DNA of 64,000 bases from Paenirhizobium daejeonense (GTDB taxonomy: Bacteria > Pseudomonadota > Alphaproteobacteria > Rhizobiales > Rhizobiaceae): positions 682,001 to 746,000 of the forward strand of contig NZ_JACLAL010000001.1 in assembly GCF_014280875.1 (NCBI RefSeq), written 5' to 3'. The notes below the pieces were generated by a model that saw only the letters and a program-made list of their open reading frames with translations, did not search any database and had not been told where the DNA came from. The translations under genes were made by a program, and so were the position numbers. Shown piece by piece: positions 27,372-36,972 of the stretch (its first letter is position 1; every line of letters begins with the position of its first letter).

Positions 27372-30284
27372 TCACGCCCGCTTCGTCAAAGGAAAGCGTT
27401 CGCGCAAAAGACGAAGAGCCGATTCGGCACCGATCGGTGCGCCGTAGAGATAGCTCTGGCCGTAGTCGCAGCCCATCTTGGCGAGCTCCTGACCATCCTC
27501 CTCCGTTTCGATGCCTTCCGCCACGACCTTCATTTCAAGGCCGCGCGCCATGGATATGATCGATTTCAGCAGCACGGCGCGCTTGTCTGAATGATCGCAG
27601 ACCAGAGCCTTGTCGAGCTTTATCGTGTCGAACGGAAAGCGCGTGAGATAGGCAAGCGAGGAGTAGCCGGTGCCGAAGTCGTCGAGCGCCAGGCTGATGC
27701 CGGTATCCCGAAGCTTGCCGAGCACAAGACGCGCCTGTTCAGGATTTTCCATCACAACGGATTCCGTCAGTTCCAGCTTGAGACGGCGTGGATCGCACTG
27801 GGTCTTGGTCAGCATGGCGCGGATGTCGTTGTAGATCTCGCTCGAAAGAAGCTGTGCGCTCGACAGGTTGACCGACACGAAGATCGGCACGTCGCCCGTC
27901 TGCTTCTCCCAATCCGTCAGGTCTGTCGTGGCGCGCTCCAGCGCGAACATGCCGAGCGGCTCGATGAGATCCGAGGCTTCCGCAATCGGAATGAATTCCG
28001 ACGGTGGGATGCTGCCCCGCTTGGGATGGTCCCATCGCATCAACGCCTCGAAGCCGGCAACCTCGCCATCCGCAAGCCGCATGATCGGTTGGTAGACCAT
28101 CGACAGCTCCTTGCGGTCGATGGCGCGGCGAAGATCCGTTTCGAGCTGCAGGCGATCCGTGCCGCCGGCGCGGAAGGCGGGGCGGAAGGGCTCGACGCGA
28201 TTGCCGCCCGCGCGCTTGGCGCGGTACATCGCCAGTTCGGCGTCGGACAGCAGGCCGGTGGCGCTTTCCTGCTGGTCGACCCATGAAGCGAGGCCGATCG
28301 AAGCCGTCAGGATAATCTCCCGGTTGGCGAAGTTGATCGGCACCATGATCGCCTTGGAGACGGCGTCGGCGAAATCCGCGACCTTGGCTGGATCGCGTTC
28401 CGAAACCAGGATCAGGCCGAACTCGTCGCCGGAAAGGCGGGCTAGCGTGTCCTGCGGTTTCAAGAGACGCCGCAGGCGGCGGGTAAGCGCGATTAGGATA
28501 TTGTCGCCGGCGGAGATACCAAGGCTGTCGTTCACCTGCTTGTAGCGGTCGATGTCGATCGACATCACCGTCGGCCGCAATGCTTCGGAGCCGTTGGCAA
28601 GCGCCAGCACCGACTGCAAGCGGTCGAGGAAGACCTCCCGGTTCGGCAGTCCCGTAAGATTGTCATGCATAGCGTCGGCAAGCAGGCGATCGACGGAATT
28701 CTTCTGCTCGGTTACGTCGATGATCGTGCCGACGCAGCGGATGACCTCGCCATTCGAGCCCAGCACCGGCCGCGCCCGGATCTTCAGCCAGTGGAAGTGG
28801 CCATCCTCGGCGCGGATACGGAATTCGTGGTTCAGCCGGCCCTTGCGATGTTCCAGCAGAACGTCGAGCGTGGCCCGGAAACGGTCGCGGTCATCGGGAT
28901 GAAGTCGCGGGAGCCAGTTGCGCGCCGGGCCATGCATGGTGCCGGGAGCAAGGCCGAGACGAATAGAAATATCAGGGCTCGTTACCACGCGGTCGCGCGC
29001 GACGTCCCAGTCCCAGACGGTGTCACCTGAGCCGGTGAGCGCCAGCGATTGTCGTTCGAGATCGGAGAACAGTCCCTGCTGGTATGCGCCGCCGGCGAAG
29101 GCGTGCTGCATGACGGTGAAGCCGATCAGAAGCACGATCAGCACCAGCCCGCCGCCCAGCGCAGGCTGGATGATGTCGTTGTCCAGTCGCCCGGTAATCG
29201 TAAGCCAGCCGCCGAACAGCCAGACGAGAAGCAGTGCCCATGTCGGTACGAGAAGAATCGCACGGTCGTAACGATTGAAGCCGAGATAGATGATGAGCAC
29301 GATGCCGGCGGTGGCGGTCAGCGCAAGAGAGAGACGTGCGATGCCCGAGGCGACCGAGGGGTCGTAGATGGCGACCCCGAACAGCAGACCGAGACCGAGG
29401 ATCCATGCGAAGGTCGCGTATCCCAGGTGTACGTGCCAGCGATTGAGGTTCAGATAGGTGAAGAGGAAAATGACAAGGCTCGATGCGAGCGCCACCTCCG
29501 CGCCCGCTCGCCATATTCGCTGGTCGCTGGAGGTTACGCTGATGAGCTTTTCGAGAAAGCCGAAGTCGACGCAGATATAGGCAAGCACCGCCCATGCGAG
29601 CGCCGCTGCCGCCGGCAGCATCGAGGTTCCCTTGACCACAAAGAGGATCGTCAGGAACACCGCGAGCAGGCCGGCAATCCCGAGCACGATGCCGCGATAG
29701 AGGGTAAACGCGTTGACCGTGTCCTTGTAGGCGTCGGGTTCCCACAGATAGATCTGCGGAAGCTGCGGCGTCGAGAGCTCGGCAACGAAGGTGATGACCG
29801 CGCCGGGGTTGAGCGTGATGCGGAAGACGTCAGCTTCCGTGCTCGGCTGGCGGTCGAGCGCGAAGCCTTCCGACGGCGTGATTGCGATGATGCGCTGCGA
29901 GCCGAGATCTGGCCAGAACAGCTTGGAATTCACGAGGCGGAAATGCGGGGCGACGATCACGCGCTCCAGCTGCTCTTCCGAAACGTTGGCAAGCGCAAAG
30001 ACTGCCCAGTCGCCCTGATGCTGCGGTGAGCTGGACCGAACCTCGATGCGGCGGCGGATGCCATCGGCGCCGGCCGCGGTGGAAACCTGAAAGGCATCGC
30101 CCTGGTTGGTGTAGATTTCAGTCGTCGCGGTGAGGTCGAGCGCCGTGTCGTCACGGGCGATCTTCACCGGCTCGGCGGCATTCGCGGTCGTCGCGAAGAG
30201 GCCTGCAAGCACGAGCATGACCATAGCGAAAGCTGCCGCCAGCGTCTGGCCGGCGGTGGGCTGCCTGTTATCGGTAAGTTTCAT
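27372..30284 (-). CDS. 7TM-DISM receptor with PAS, GGDEF and EAL domains
   Basis: 970-residue c-di-GMP enzyme. Order: signal peptide, periplasmic 7TMR-DISM extracellular domain (about 40-190), seven TM helices (about 190-400), PAS/PAC (about 420-550), GGDEF (about 560-710; loop LSGDEF intact; I-site RxxD reads KPQD, so product inhibition is probably lost), EAL (about 720-960). The EAL catalytic set is complete: EALMRW, LELTES, DDFGTGYSSL and AEGIET. Both cyclase and phosphodiesterase activity are possible. Its ATG overlaps the upstream GNAT stop by 4 bases. Confidence 0.93.
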   Translation of the reverse strand: MKLTDNRQPTAGQTLAAAFAMVMLVLAGLFATTANAAEPVKIARDDTALDLTATTEIYTNQGDAFQVSTAAGADGIRRRIEVRSSSPQHQGDWAVFALANVSEEQLERVIVAPHFRLVNSKLFWPDLGSQRIIAITPSEGFALDRQPSTEADVFRITLNPGAVITFVAELSTPQLPQIYLWEPDAYKDTVNAFTLYRGIVLGIAGLLAVFLTILFVVKGTSMLPAAAALAWAVLAYICVDFGFLEKLISVTSSDQRIWRAGAEVALASSLVIFLFTYLNLNRWHVHLGYATFAWILGLGLLFGVAIYDPSVASGIARLSLALTATAGIVLIIYLGFNRYDRAILLVPTWALLLVWLFGGWLTITGRLDNDIIQPALGGGLVLIVLLIGFTVMQHAFAGGAYQQGLFSDLERQSLALTGSGDTVWDWDVARDRVVTSPDISIRLGLAPGTMHGPARNWLPRLHPDDRDRFRATLDVLLEHRKGRLNHEFRIRAEDGHFHWLKIRARPVLGSNGEVIRCVGTIIDVTEQKNSVDRLLADAMHDNLTGLPNREVFLDRLQSVLALANGSEALRPTVMSIDIDRYKQVNDSLGISAGDNILIALTRRLRRLLKPQDTLARLSGDEFGLILVSERDPAKVADFADAVSKAIMVPINFANREIILTASIGLASWVDQQESATGLLSDAELAMYRAKRAGGNRVEPFRPAFRAGGTDRLQLETDLRRAIDRKELSMVYQPIMRLADGEVAGFEALMRWDHPKRGSIPPSEFIPIAEASDLIEPLGMFALERATTDLTDWEKQTGDVPIFVSVNLSSAQLLSSEIYNDIRAMLTKTQCDPRRLKLELTESVVMENPEQARLVLGKLRDTGISLALDDFGTGYSSLAYLTRFPFDTIKLDKALVCDHSDKRAVLLKSIISMARGLEMKVVAEGIETEEDGQELAKMGCDYGQSYLYGAPIGAESALRLLRERFPLTKRA

Positions 30285-30895
30285 GAGGGCTCTTTGCCGC
30301 CGTTGTCCGTGGCCCGATCCGCGAGAAGCGAATAGATGGCATGGTCGCGCCAGCGCCCGTTGATCTTGAGATATTCCCGCAAGAGACCTTCCCGCTCAAA
30401 TCCCGCTTTTTCGAGCAACCTGATGCTGTTGCCGTTGTCTGGAATACAGGCTGCTTCGATCCGGTGCAACTCAAGCACCCTGAAGATATAGGGAATAGCC
30501 AGTCGAAGTGCGGCAAACATATGGCCTTGGCCGGCATATCGCTCGCCCATCCAGTATCCAATCATGCAGCTTTGCGAGGCACCACGGCGGATGAGGCCGA
30601 TTGTCAGGCCGCCGAGAAGAATGTCGTCCGGCCTGTGGAAGAGAAAGAAGGGGACGGCCAGACCCGTGTTGAATTCCTGTTCGTTACGCAGCACGCGCGT
30701 CCGGTAGGAACTTTCGGTCAGTTCGTCAGGCCGCCATGTCGGTTCCCACGGCTGCAGGAAAGCCCGGCTTTCGCTACGCAGCTTGTGCCACTGGTCGAAG
30801 TCACGGTAGCGCGGAAGACGCAGAAAATGGTTTGGCCCATAGAGTTCAGGGGTTTCCGGCTGCCGCGACAGAAACCGAAAGACCGACCGTGTCAT
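30281..30895 (-). CDS. GNAT family N-acetyltransferase (RimJ/RimL type)
   Basis: 204 residues; acetyl-CoA-dependent transferase. The central QGHMFAALRLAIPYIF (CoA-binding A motif) and NGNSIRLLEKAGFEREG (B motif) match RimJ/RimL enzymes that acetylate protein N-termini; the substrate here is unknown. It overlaps the 7TM receptor gene by 4 bases and follows the M16 peptidase by 78 bases, so thrC, peptidase, GNAT and receptor may form one minus-strand transcript. Confidence 0.9.
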   Translation of the reverse strand: MTRSVFRFLSRQPETPELYGPNHFLRLPRYRDFDQWHKLRSESRAFLQPWEPTWRPDELTESSYRTRVLRNEQEFNTGLAVPFFLFHRPDDILLGGLTIGLIRRGASQSCMIGYWMGERYAGQGHMFAALRLAIPYIFRVLELHRIEAACIPDNGNSIRLLEKAGFEREGLLREYLKINGRWRDHAIYSLLADRATDNGGKEPS

Positions 30896-30973
30896 GCCAT
30901 GCCCCCAAAAAGGCGAGGGCGGTCATGAGCCGCTTGCTCGCCGGCAACCCCTTGCCCCGTTTACGCGCAGTTA

Positions 30974-32275
30974 TCAGCCGGCCGCCTTGAGGCCCCCGCT
31001 GGCATTGCCGCTGGTAAGAGACTGTGTGATTTCCGACATCGGCGCAAGCTGCTCCAGCGGGCCGATGGCCGAGAGTGTCGGTACGGTCTCGAAGAACAGC
31101 CGTCCGGCGAGATCTGTCAGCCGTTCGGTAGTGATCCCTTCCAGCCGCTCCATCATCTCCTGATTAGAGATCGGGCGCCCATAAAGCATCATCTGCCGGG
31201 CAATCTGTCCGGCGCGTGCAGCAGGGCTTTCCTGCCCCATCAAGAGCTGTGCGCGGATCTGTGCCCTCGAACGGTCGATTTCCTGCTGGTTGATCATCTC
31301 CGAGGACTTTCTGAGTTCATCGATGATGACCGGAACGAGCTCCGGCAGGTTCTCTCCGCCGGTGGCGGCGTGAACGCCGAATATGCCAGTATCGGAAAAG
31401 CCCCAGTGGAACGCATAAACAGAATAGCAGAGCCCGCGGAATTCACGCACTTCCTGGAACAGGCGAGAGGACATGCCTCCGCCGAGAATGTTGGCAAGGA
31501 TCTGCGAACAGTAAAAGTCGCGCATGTGATAGGCGCGGCCTTCGAAACCTAGCAGCACCTGCGCATCCATAAGGTCACGTTCTTCGCGTGCCTCGCCACC
31601 AAGATAACGGGCAGTCTCGAATACTGGCGGCACAGCAGGCTCCGTCCGAAGTCCCGAGAACCGTTCCTCCACCTGGCGAACGAAGGCGTCGTGGTCAACA
31701 GCACCGGCGGCGACGACGAACATTCGGTCGGTCGTGTAGTTGCGTGAAAGGTAGCCCCTGATCTCGTCGCTGGTAAACGACATTACGGTATCGGGCGTGC
31801 CGAGGATCGGCCGCCCCAGCGTCTGTCCGGCAAAGGCGATTTCCGAGAAGCGGTCGAAGACCACGTCGTCGGGCGTGTCGTTGGCCGCGCCGATTTCCTG
31901 CAGGATAACCTGCTTTTCCCGGCTCAGTTCCTCTTCGTCGAAAACCGATTCGGTCAGAATGTCGGCGAGGATGTCGACCGCCAGCGGCACGTCATCCTTG
32001 AGTACGCGGGCGTAGTAGGACGTGGTTTCGGTGGACGTGGCGGCGTTGAGTTCGCCGCCGACATTCTCGATTTCCTCGGCGATCTGGCGAGCGTTGCGTC
32101 GCTGTGTGCCCTTGAATGCCATGTGCTCGAGAAGATGGGCGATGCCGTGCTCCCCGTCGGTTTCGTTGCGCGAACCGGATTTGATCCAGGTTCCGAGCGC
32201 GACACTTTCGAGATGCGGCATCTTCTCGGTTACGACCGTCAGCCCAGAGGGCAGCCGGGTACACTCAACATTCAT
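30974..32275 (-). CDS. M16 family zinc metallopeptidase (processing-peptidase-like)
   Basis: 433 residues related to the mitochondrial processing peptidase beta subunit. The inverted zinc motif HLLEH (His47, Glu50, His51) is intact, with the third ligand in the downstream EIGAANDTPDD region; the partner C-terminal domain includes NILGGGMSSRLFQEVREFRGLCY. Bacterial members are cytoplasmic or periplasmic peptidases; there is no signal peptide. It follows thrC by 21 bases, a conserved rhizobial neighbour pair. Confidence 0.94.
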   Translation of the reverse strand: MNVECTRLPSGLTVVTEKMPHLESVALGTWIKSGSRNETDGEHGIAHLLEHMAFKGTQRRNARQIAEEIENVGGELNAATSTETTSYYARVLKDDVPLAVDILADILTESVFDEEELSREKQVILQEIGAANDTPDDVVFDRFSEIAFAGQTLGRPILGTPDTVMSFTSDEIRGYLSRNYTTDRMFVVAAGAVDHDAFVRQVEERFSGLRTEPAVPPVFETARYLGGEAREERDLMDAQVLLGFEGRAYHMRDFYCSQILANILGGGMSSRLFQEVREFRGLCYSVYAFHWGFSDTGIFGVHAATGGENLPELVPVIIDELRKSSEMINQQEIDRSRAQIRAQLLMGQESPAARAGQIARQMMLYGRPISNQEMMERLEGITTERLTDLAGRLFFETVPTLSAIGPLEQLAPMSEITQSLTSGNASGGLKAAG

Positions 32276-32296
32276 CGATCCGTCTTTCTGCGCTTC

Positions 32297-33703
32297 TCAA
32301 TTGTCTGTGCGGGCATGTTCACCGACAAAGGTTTCGACGGCTTTAAGGTCCGCGTCCAGGATATCGAAACGCTCCTCCCTGGTCATCAGATCAGCAAGCC
32401 ACGCCGGAAGCGCCGGGTCAATACCGCTTGCGGATTTTACTGCAGCGGGGAACTTCGCGGGGTGGGCGGTGGAGAGCGTGACCATGGGGCTCGAAGGCTT
32501 GGCAAACTTCGACGCGACATACACGCCAACGGCGGTGTGCGGATCGATCAGATAGCCGGCCTGGGCCAGGGTGTCGCGGATCGTGTCTGCTACCTGCTTT
32601 TCGCTGGCGCGGCCGGCGCGGAAGTCCTTGCGGATCGCTTTCAGCGCATCCGGCTTGATCTCGAAGGAACCGGACTGTTTCAGGCTTTCCATCGAGGAGC
32701 GGATGGCCGCATCGTCACGGTCATAGGCTTCGAACAGCAGGCGTTCGAAGTTGGAGGAAATCTGGATGTCCATCGACGGCGAGGTGGTGGCTGAAACGCC
32801 CTTCATCTCGTAGCGCCCCGTCTTGAGCGTCCGGGCGAGAATGTCATTCTCGTTGGTGGCCACTACCAGTTTATCGATCGGAAGGCCCATCTTCTTGGCG
32901 ACGTAACCGGCGAAGATATCACCGAAATTGCCGGTCGGAACGGTGAAGGAGACCTTGCGGTCCGGCGCGCCGAGCGAGATCGCCGCGGTGAAGTAGTAAA
33001 CCACCTGCGCCATGATGCGGGCCCAGTTGATCGAGTTCACGCCGGAGATCTTGTAGGTGTCGCGGAAAGCGTTGTCGTTGAACATCGCCTTCACCAGATT
33101 CTGGCAGTCGTCGAAATTGCCCCTGACAGCAATGGCATGGACGTTTTCGGCATTGGAGGTGGTCATCTGCCGCTGCTGGACAGGCGACACCTTCTCATGC
33201 GGAAACAGAATGAAGACGTCGGTGCGGGCGCGGCCGGCAAACGCGTCGATGGCCGCGCCGCCGGTATCGCCGGAAGTCGCGCCGACAATGGTCGCCCGTT
33301 CGCCGCGCTGGGCAAGGGCATGGTCCATCAGGCGGGCGAGAAGCTGCATCGCCACGTCCTTGAACGCGAGCGTCGTGCCGTGGAAAAGTTCGAGCACGAA
33401 GGCGTTCGGGCCAGTCTGAACGAGCGGAGCCACGGCCGGATGACGGAAGGTTGCGTAGGCTTCATCGATCATCGATCGGAACGTGCCTGCCTCGATCTCG
33501 CCGCCGGTGAATCCATAAAGTACCTCGAAGGCGATCTCCTGATACGTCTTGCCACGAAGCGCGCGAATCTCCTTCTTTTTGAGATGCGGCCATTTGCGCG
33601 GCACATAGAGGCCGCCGTCACGGGCAAGACCCGCAAGCAAGGCGTCACTGAAACCGAGGCTTTTGGCCTCTCCGCGGGTCGAGATATATTCCACGATGGT
33701 CAT
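32297..33703 (-). CDS. thrC: threonine synthase
   Basis: PLP enzyme converting O-phosphohomoserine to threonine. 468 residues, of the longer class found in proteobacteria. The PLP lysine lies in the FKDVAMQL segment (about residue 115), with the phosphate-binding loop ATSGDTGGAA and the substrate segment VPTGNFGDIFAGY. Likely first gene of the thrC-M16-GNAT run on the minus strand. Confidence 0.96.
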   Translation of the reverse strand: MTIVEYISTRGEAKSLGFSDALLAGLARDGGLYVPRKWPHLKKKEIRALRGKTYQEIAFEVLYGFTGGEIEAGTFRSMIDEAYATFRHPAVAPLVQTGPNAFVLELFHGTTLAFKDVAMQLLARLMDHALAQRGERATIVGATSGDTGGAAIDAFAGRARTDVFILFPHEKVSPVQQRQMTTSNAENVHAIAVRGNFDDCQNLVKAMFNDNAFRDTYKISGVNSINWARIMAQVVYYFTAAISLGAPDRKVSFTVPTGNFGDIFAGYVAKKMGLPIDKLVVATNENDILARTLKTGRYEMKGVSATTSPSMDIQISSNFERLLFEAYDRDDAAIRSSMESLKQSGSFEIKPDALKAIRKDFRAGRASEKQVADTIRDTLAQAGYLIDPHTAVGVYVASKFAKPSSPMVTLSTAHPAKFPAAVKSASGIDPALPAWLADLMTREERFDILDADLKAVETFVGEHARTDN

Positions 33704-33989
33704 CCTTGGTCAGAAGAATAGGGGCGCGTTTGGGTGTCCGAGACTATGACGTTTCGGGAACGGAAGTTCGTCTTTTTGCGCCAGACAGGCCGGCCGGATT
33801 TCGCAGGCACGGCAGTCGCGAACGGGTTGGTCCAGGGTGGGGCCGTGCCCCTGAATGCCGACGGTATTGAATTTCGAAGCAAAACGCTGGCTACCCAATC
33901 GATTTTTCGCTGCGCCGCTGGTATAGACCATCCTCCCAGGGCATGAAAAGGCCCAAATGGAATGGCTTTTGGCTTCTCGGAGCTCAAGA
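33704..33989. other. divergent intergenic region between thrC and lipoprotein gene
   Basis: 286 bases with no gene I can support. It must hold the thrC promoter (minus) and the lipoprotein promoter (plus). A 70-codon frame at 33734-33946 has no family features. Confidence 0.4.
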
Positions 33990-34565
33990 ATGCGGAAGGT
34001 GCATATCGTGTCTGTGAAGATGTCGCGCGGGCTGTTGGCCGCATTTTCGATGATAGTTCTAGCGGGCTGCAACGCCGGCAATCCCGGTGGTGCCCTTGGT
34101 TCGGCTTCAGAAAAGCCGGAAGCCAGCGCCGCCGCCTCTGCAGGTGCACCGGTCGTCCAGGGATTCTGCCCGACGATCGCCTTGCGGGACGGCACTTCAT
34201 ATTACCGGACTTACGCCAAGGGCGCGAAGGATGATGCGACCAAGATCGTCTACCAGGCGTCTCTTGCTGACACCACGCGCTCCTGCGTTCGGAACGAAGC
34301 GAACCTGACGATCACCGCGATGGTTCAGGGGCGCCTTGTGGCTGGTCCGGAAGGAAAGGCAGGCGCCGTCAATTTGCCGATCCGAGTTGCGGTAACGGAT
34401 GGCGACACCGTACTTTACTCGGAACTGACACAGCATCCGGTAACGCTTGCCGATGCCTCGCAGCCGACGCAGTTTATCTTTTCCAAGCAGGTCAGCATTC
34501 CGGCGACGGCTAGCGGACTGACAAGAGTCTTCATCGGTTTCGACGAAGGTCCGAAGAAAAAGTAG
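33990..34565 (+). CDS. putative lipoprotein of unknown function
   Basis: 191 residues; the N-terminus has a hydrophobic core (LLAAFSMIVLAGC) ending in a lipobox LAGC, so the mature protein is probably lipid-anchored to an envelope membrane. The rest is a secreted-looking beta-rich domain (a run GFCPTIALRDGTSYYRTYA and later LPIRVAVTDGDTVLY) that I do not assign to a named family. ATG at 33990 follows GGAG by 7 bases; ATG at 34020 is an alternative. It precedes the lipid-kinase gene by 97 bases. Confidence 0.75.
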   Translation: MRKVHIVSVKMSRGLLAAFSMIVLAGCNAGNPGGALGSASEKPEASAAASAGAPVVQGFCPTIALRDGTSYYRTYAKGAKDDATKIVYQASLADTTRSCVRNEANLTITAMVQGRLVAGPEGKAGAVNLPIRVAVTDGDTVLYSELTQHPVTLADASQPTQFIFSKQVSIPATASGLTRVFIGFDEGPKKK

Positions 34566-34662
34566 GTTCGTCAGCCAAAAGAGCCGCCAAGCTCGAAAAA
34601 CAAAATAGGCAAAGGTTGCCATCTGCAACGGATGGTAAGACACCACATGCCGGGGGGCATAG

Positions 34663-35583
34663 GTGAAAACTGGAGTAATCAGGAATCCCGTGTCCGGCGG
34701 GAAGGCGTTCGCACGCGCGTGGCCGACGCTTCTTCAGGCGTTGAACAGACGTTTCCCGGATATCGATGTTCGCGAGACCACTGCTGCCGGACAGGCGGCA
34801 TATCTGGCGCGTGAGCTTGTTGACTGCGGGTGCGAACTTGTCATCGCAGTCGGTGGTGATGGCACGGTGAGCGATGTCGTTGACGGCATCCTCTCTTCCA
34901 GTCGGCCCAGAACGGCCTTTTCCCTGATCCCCAACGGAACCGGTTGTGATTTTGCCCGTAATTTCAGGCTGGCAAAAACGCCAGAGTCTATCGTTAATCA
35001 GATCGCTGCGGCTCCCCTTCGCTGCATCGATGTCGTGCGCCTCAGCGGTACGGCGGTGGACGGCGGCAATGTCGTTCGCCATTTCGCCAATATCGCGAGC
35101 GTCGGCGTTTCAGGAGAGATCGTCCGCAGCATGAACGAAGCGCCCCGTAATCTATTGATGGGCGGTTCGACGCGTTTCATGCTCTATTCCGCGCTTGGGA
35201 TTATTCGTTATCGGCCACAGTCGGTGCGGGTCGTCATCGATGGAGAGGACGTTTATGCCGGAGCCGTGACGGTGGCATGCATCGCCAATGGCGCATGGTT
35301 CGGTGGTGGCATGCATGTCGTCCCGCAGGCTGACCTGACGGATGGTCTGCTCGATGTCGCCGTGATGAGGGCGACTTCCAAGATTGGTCAACTTGGACTG
35401 CTGGCCCGGCTTCACAGGGCGGCGCATGTCAGCCATCCCCTGTTGAGTTTTCACAAAGGGCGTACGGTGGAGATCACTCCCATCGGTGAGGGACGCTTTT
35501 CCTGCGAGGCGGATGGGGAAAATCCCGGTCTGTCGGCGCTGCGGGCCGAAATCCTGCCCGCAGGCCTTGCCATGCGTATCTGA
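34663..35583 (+). CDS. diacylglycerol/lipid kinase family protein (YegS-like)
   Basis: 306 residues. The DAGK catalytic motif GGDGTVSDVVDG (about residue 68) and the second motif PNGTGCDFARNF (about residue 98) are present; the usual Asn of NDFAR is Cys here. The C-terminal domain has the expected beta sandwich. It phosphorylates a lipid or polyprenol-type substrate in the membrane, but which one is not readable. The GTG start at 34663 follows a run of six G then CATA. Confidence 0.85.
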   Translation: MKTGVIRNPVSGGKAFARAWPTLLQALNRRFPDIDVRETTAAGQAAYLARELVDCGCELVIAVGGDGTVSDVVDGILSSSRPRTAFSLIPNGTGCDFARNFRLAKTPESIVNQIAAAPLRCIDVVRLSGTAVDGGNVVRHFANIASVGVSGEIVRSMNEAPRNLLMGGSTRFMLYSALGIIRYRPQSVRVVIDGEDVYAGAVTVACIANGAWFGGGMHVVPQADLTDGLLDVAVMRATSKIGQLGLLARLHRAAHVSHPLLSFHKGRTVEITPIGEGRFSCEADGENPGLSALRAEILPAGLAMRI

Positions 35584-35620
35584 CGATCACCGTTCCAGGC
35601 CGGGGAGGGGATCAGGCAGA

Positions 35621-36310
35621 TCAGATCACCCCGGCCCAATTTTCCATTGCCGCTATCACGGCTGGAAGATCCGCCATGCGCGCGATCACCGTTTCCGCTC
35701 CGGCATCCGTCAGGCGGTCCGCATGCGAGGGGTAAGTGTGCGAGGCACCAGTAAATCCGATGACCCGCATGCCTGCGGCGCGGGCCGCGTGAACTCCGTG
35801 TACGGAATCCTCAACGACGACGACCTTGTCTGGGGCTACGCCGAACTGCGCCGCACCATGCAGGAAGATGTCCGGTTTTGGCTTGACCCTGTCAGGGCCG
35901 AGATCCTTGGCCGAATAGATGTGCGGCGTAAAGAATTCCTTGAGGCCGACCTTGGTCAGCATCATGTCGAGGCGGGCGGAAGAGGAGTTCGAGCAGATGC
36001 AGCGAGGACCCTTGAGTCGCGAAAGCGCGAACACCACACCATCGATGATCTTCACTTCCCGTGCCAGTCGCTGGTCGAGCAGGGCTTCCGACTTGTCGAG
36101 CAGGCTTGCCGAAAGCGGAATGTCGATTTCCTTCTCGATGGTGAGAAGGATGTCCTTCCACGTCATGCCGGCGAAGCGTTCGCCCATTTCCTCGACGCTG
36201 ATCGGATAGCCTGCTTCATTCAAAAGCTTGGATTCGACCCGGGCCGCGATGATCTCGGAATCGACGAGCACGCCGTCGCAATCGAAAATGGTAAGGTCGA
36301 AACCGCTCAT
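35621..36310 (-). CDS. HAD-superfamily hydrolase (beta-phosphoglucomutase/phosphatase type)
   Basis: 229 residues, subclass I cap. Motif I is DCDGVLVDSE, motif II CSNSS, motif III lysine in RVKPKPD, motif IV VVEDSVHGVHAA. This is the pattern of small sugar-phosphate or pyrimidine phosphatases such as YfbT and GPP-like enzymes; the substrate is unknown. It converges on the lipid-kinase gene. Confidence 0.88.
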   Translation of the reverse strand: MSGFDLTIFDCDGVLVDSEIIAARVESKLLNEAGYPISVEEMGERFAGMTWKDILLTIEKEIDIPLSASLLDKSEALLDQRLAREVKIIDGVVFALSRLKGPRCICSNSSSARLDMMLTKVGLKEFFTPHIYSAKDLGPDRVKPKPDIFLHGAAQFGVAPDKVVVVEDSVHGVHAARAAGMRVIGFTGASHTYPSHADRLTDAGAETVIARMADLPAVIAAMENWAGVI

Positions 36311-36393
36311 GGTGGGAGGTCCTGTGGGTACCGTTGGGAGGAGGCTTCACGTACACGAAGAGCCAGCAAAGGACAATCCGCAAGTGACGGACG

Positions 36394-36972
36394 TCAGGTG
36401 CCCTGCGGTTTCGACGAAGCAAGCGCGAGCAGCTGCCGTTCGATATGGGGGAGGTCGCGGACCGTTTCCCGGTCTTCCTGCAACAGGTCTGCGAGCCAGA
36501 CGCCATCGGCGGCAAGGCGTGCAATTTCCAGCATCGGCGCGTCATCCGTCGTCCGGTGCTCACCAAGCTTTCGCTCAAGCCATTGAGACCAGAGTTGCCG
36601 AAGCGCGGGTTCCGAAATCATGGAAACAGAAAGGGCGGCCCATGGGCTGCTCTTTCCAAGCTTTCGGTCTGCGAAGATCGCCCTGACATAGGCGCGGGTG
36701 AAGCGCCCGCGCATCTCGCTATCTTCCGCCATGTAGAGGTCGATTTCCTGATCGAGCTTTTCGAGCAGGTCGGCGAAGACGGCCTCGACGAGCGCCTGCT
36801 TGCTGGCGAAATGATGCAGGAGACCGCCCTTGGTGACGCCCGCCCGATCCGCCACTGCCTGAATGGTGATCGCCGCCGGTCCGCCGCCGACCGCCAGTGC
36901 AGCCGTCTGGTCCAGCAGCGCGCGGCGAACCAGGTCCGGCTGTTTGCGTCTGGTATAGGCGCTTTCCGTCAT
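36394..36972 (-). CDS. TetR family regulator, partner of the SMR pump
   Basis: 192 residues with the TetR helix-turn-helix ITIQAVADRAGVTKGGLLHHFASKQALVEAV (about residues 30-60) and a ligand-binding all-alpha C-terminal domain. Its ATG overlaps the stop of the upstream SMR gene by 4 bases. That operon layout, plus a palindromic operator at the SMR promoter, implies feedback repression of the efflux gene. ATG at 36972 chosen over the open frame to 37119, which runs inside the SMR gene. Confidence 0.9.
   Translation of the reverse strand: MTESAYTRRKQPDLVRRALLDQTAALAVGGGPAAITIQAVADRAGVTKGGLLHHFASKQALVEAVFADLLEKLDQEIDLYMAEDSEMRGRFTRAYVRAIFADRKLGKSSPWAALSVSMISEPALRQLWSQWLERKLGEHRTTDDAPMLEIARLAADGVWLADLLQEDRETVRDLPHIERQLLALASSKPQGT

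Noticed and set aside
33734..33946. A 70-codon open frame between thrC and the lipoprotein gene.
   Set aside because: No family pattern, and it overlaps the expected divergent promoters.
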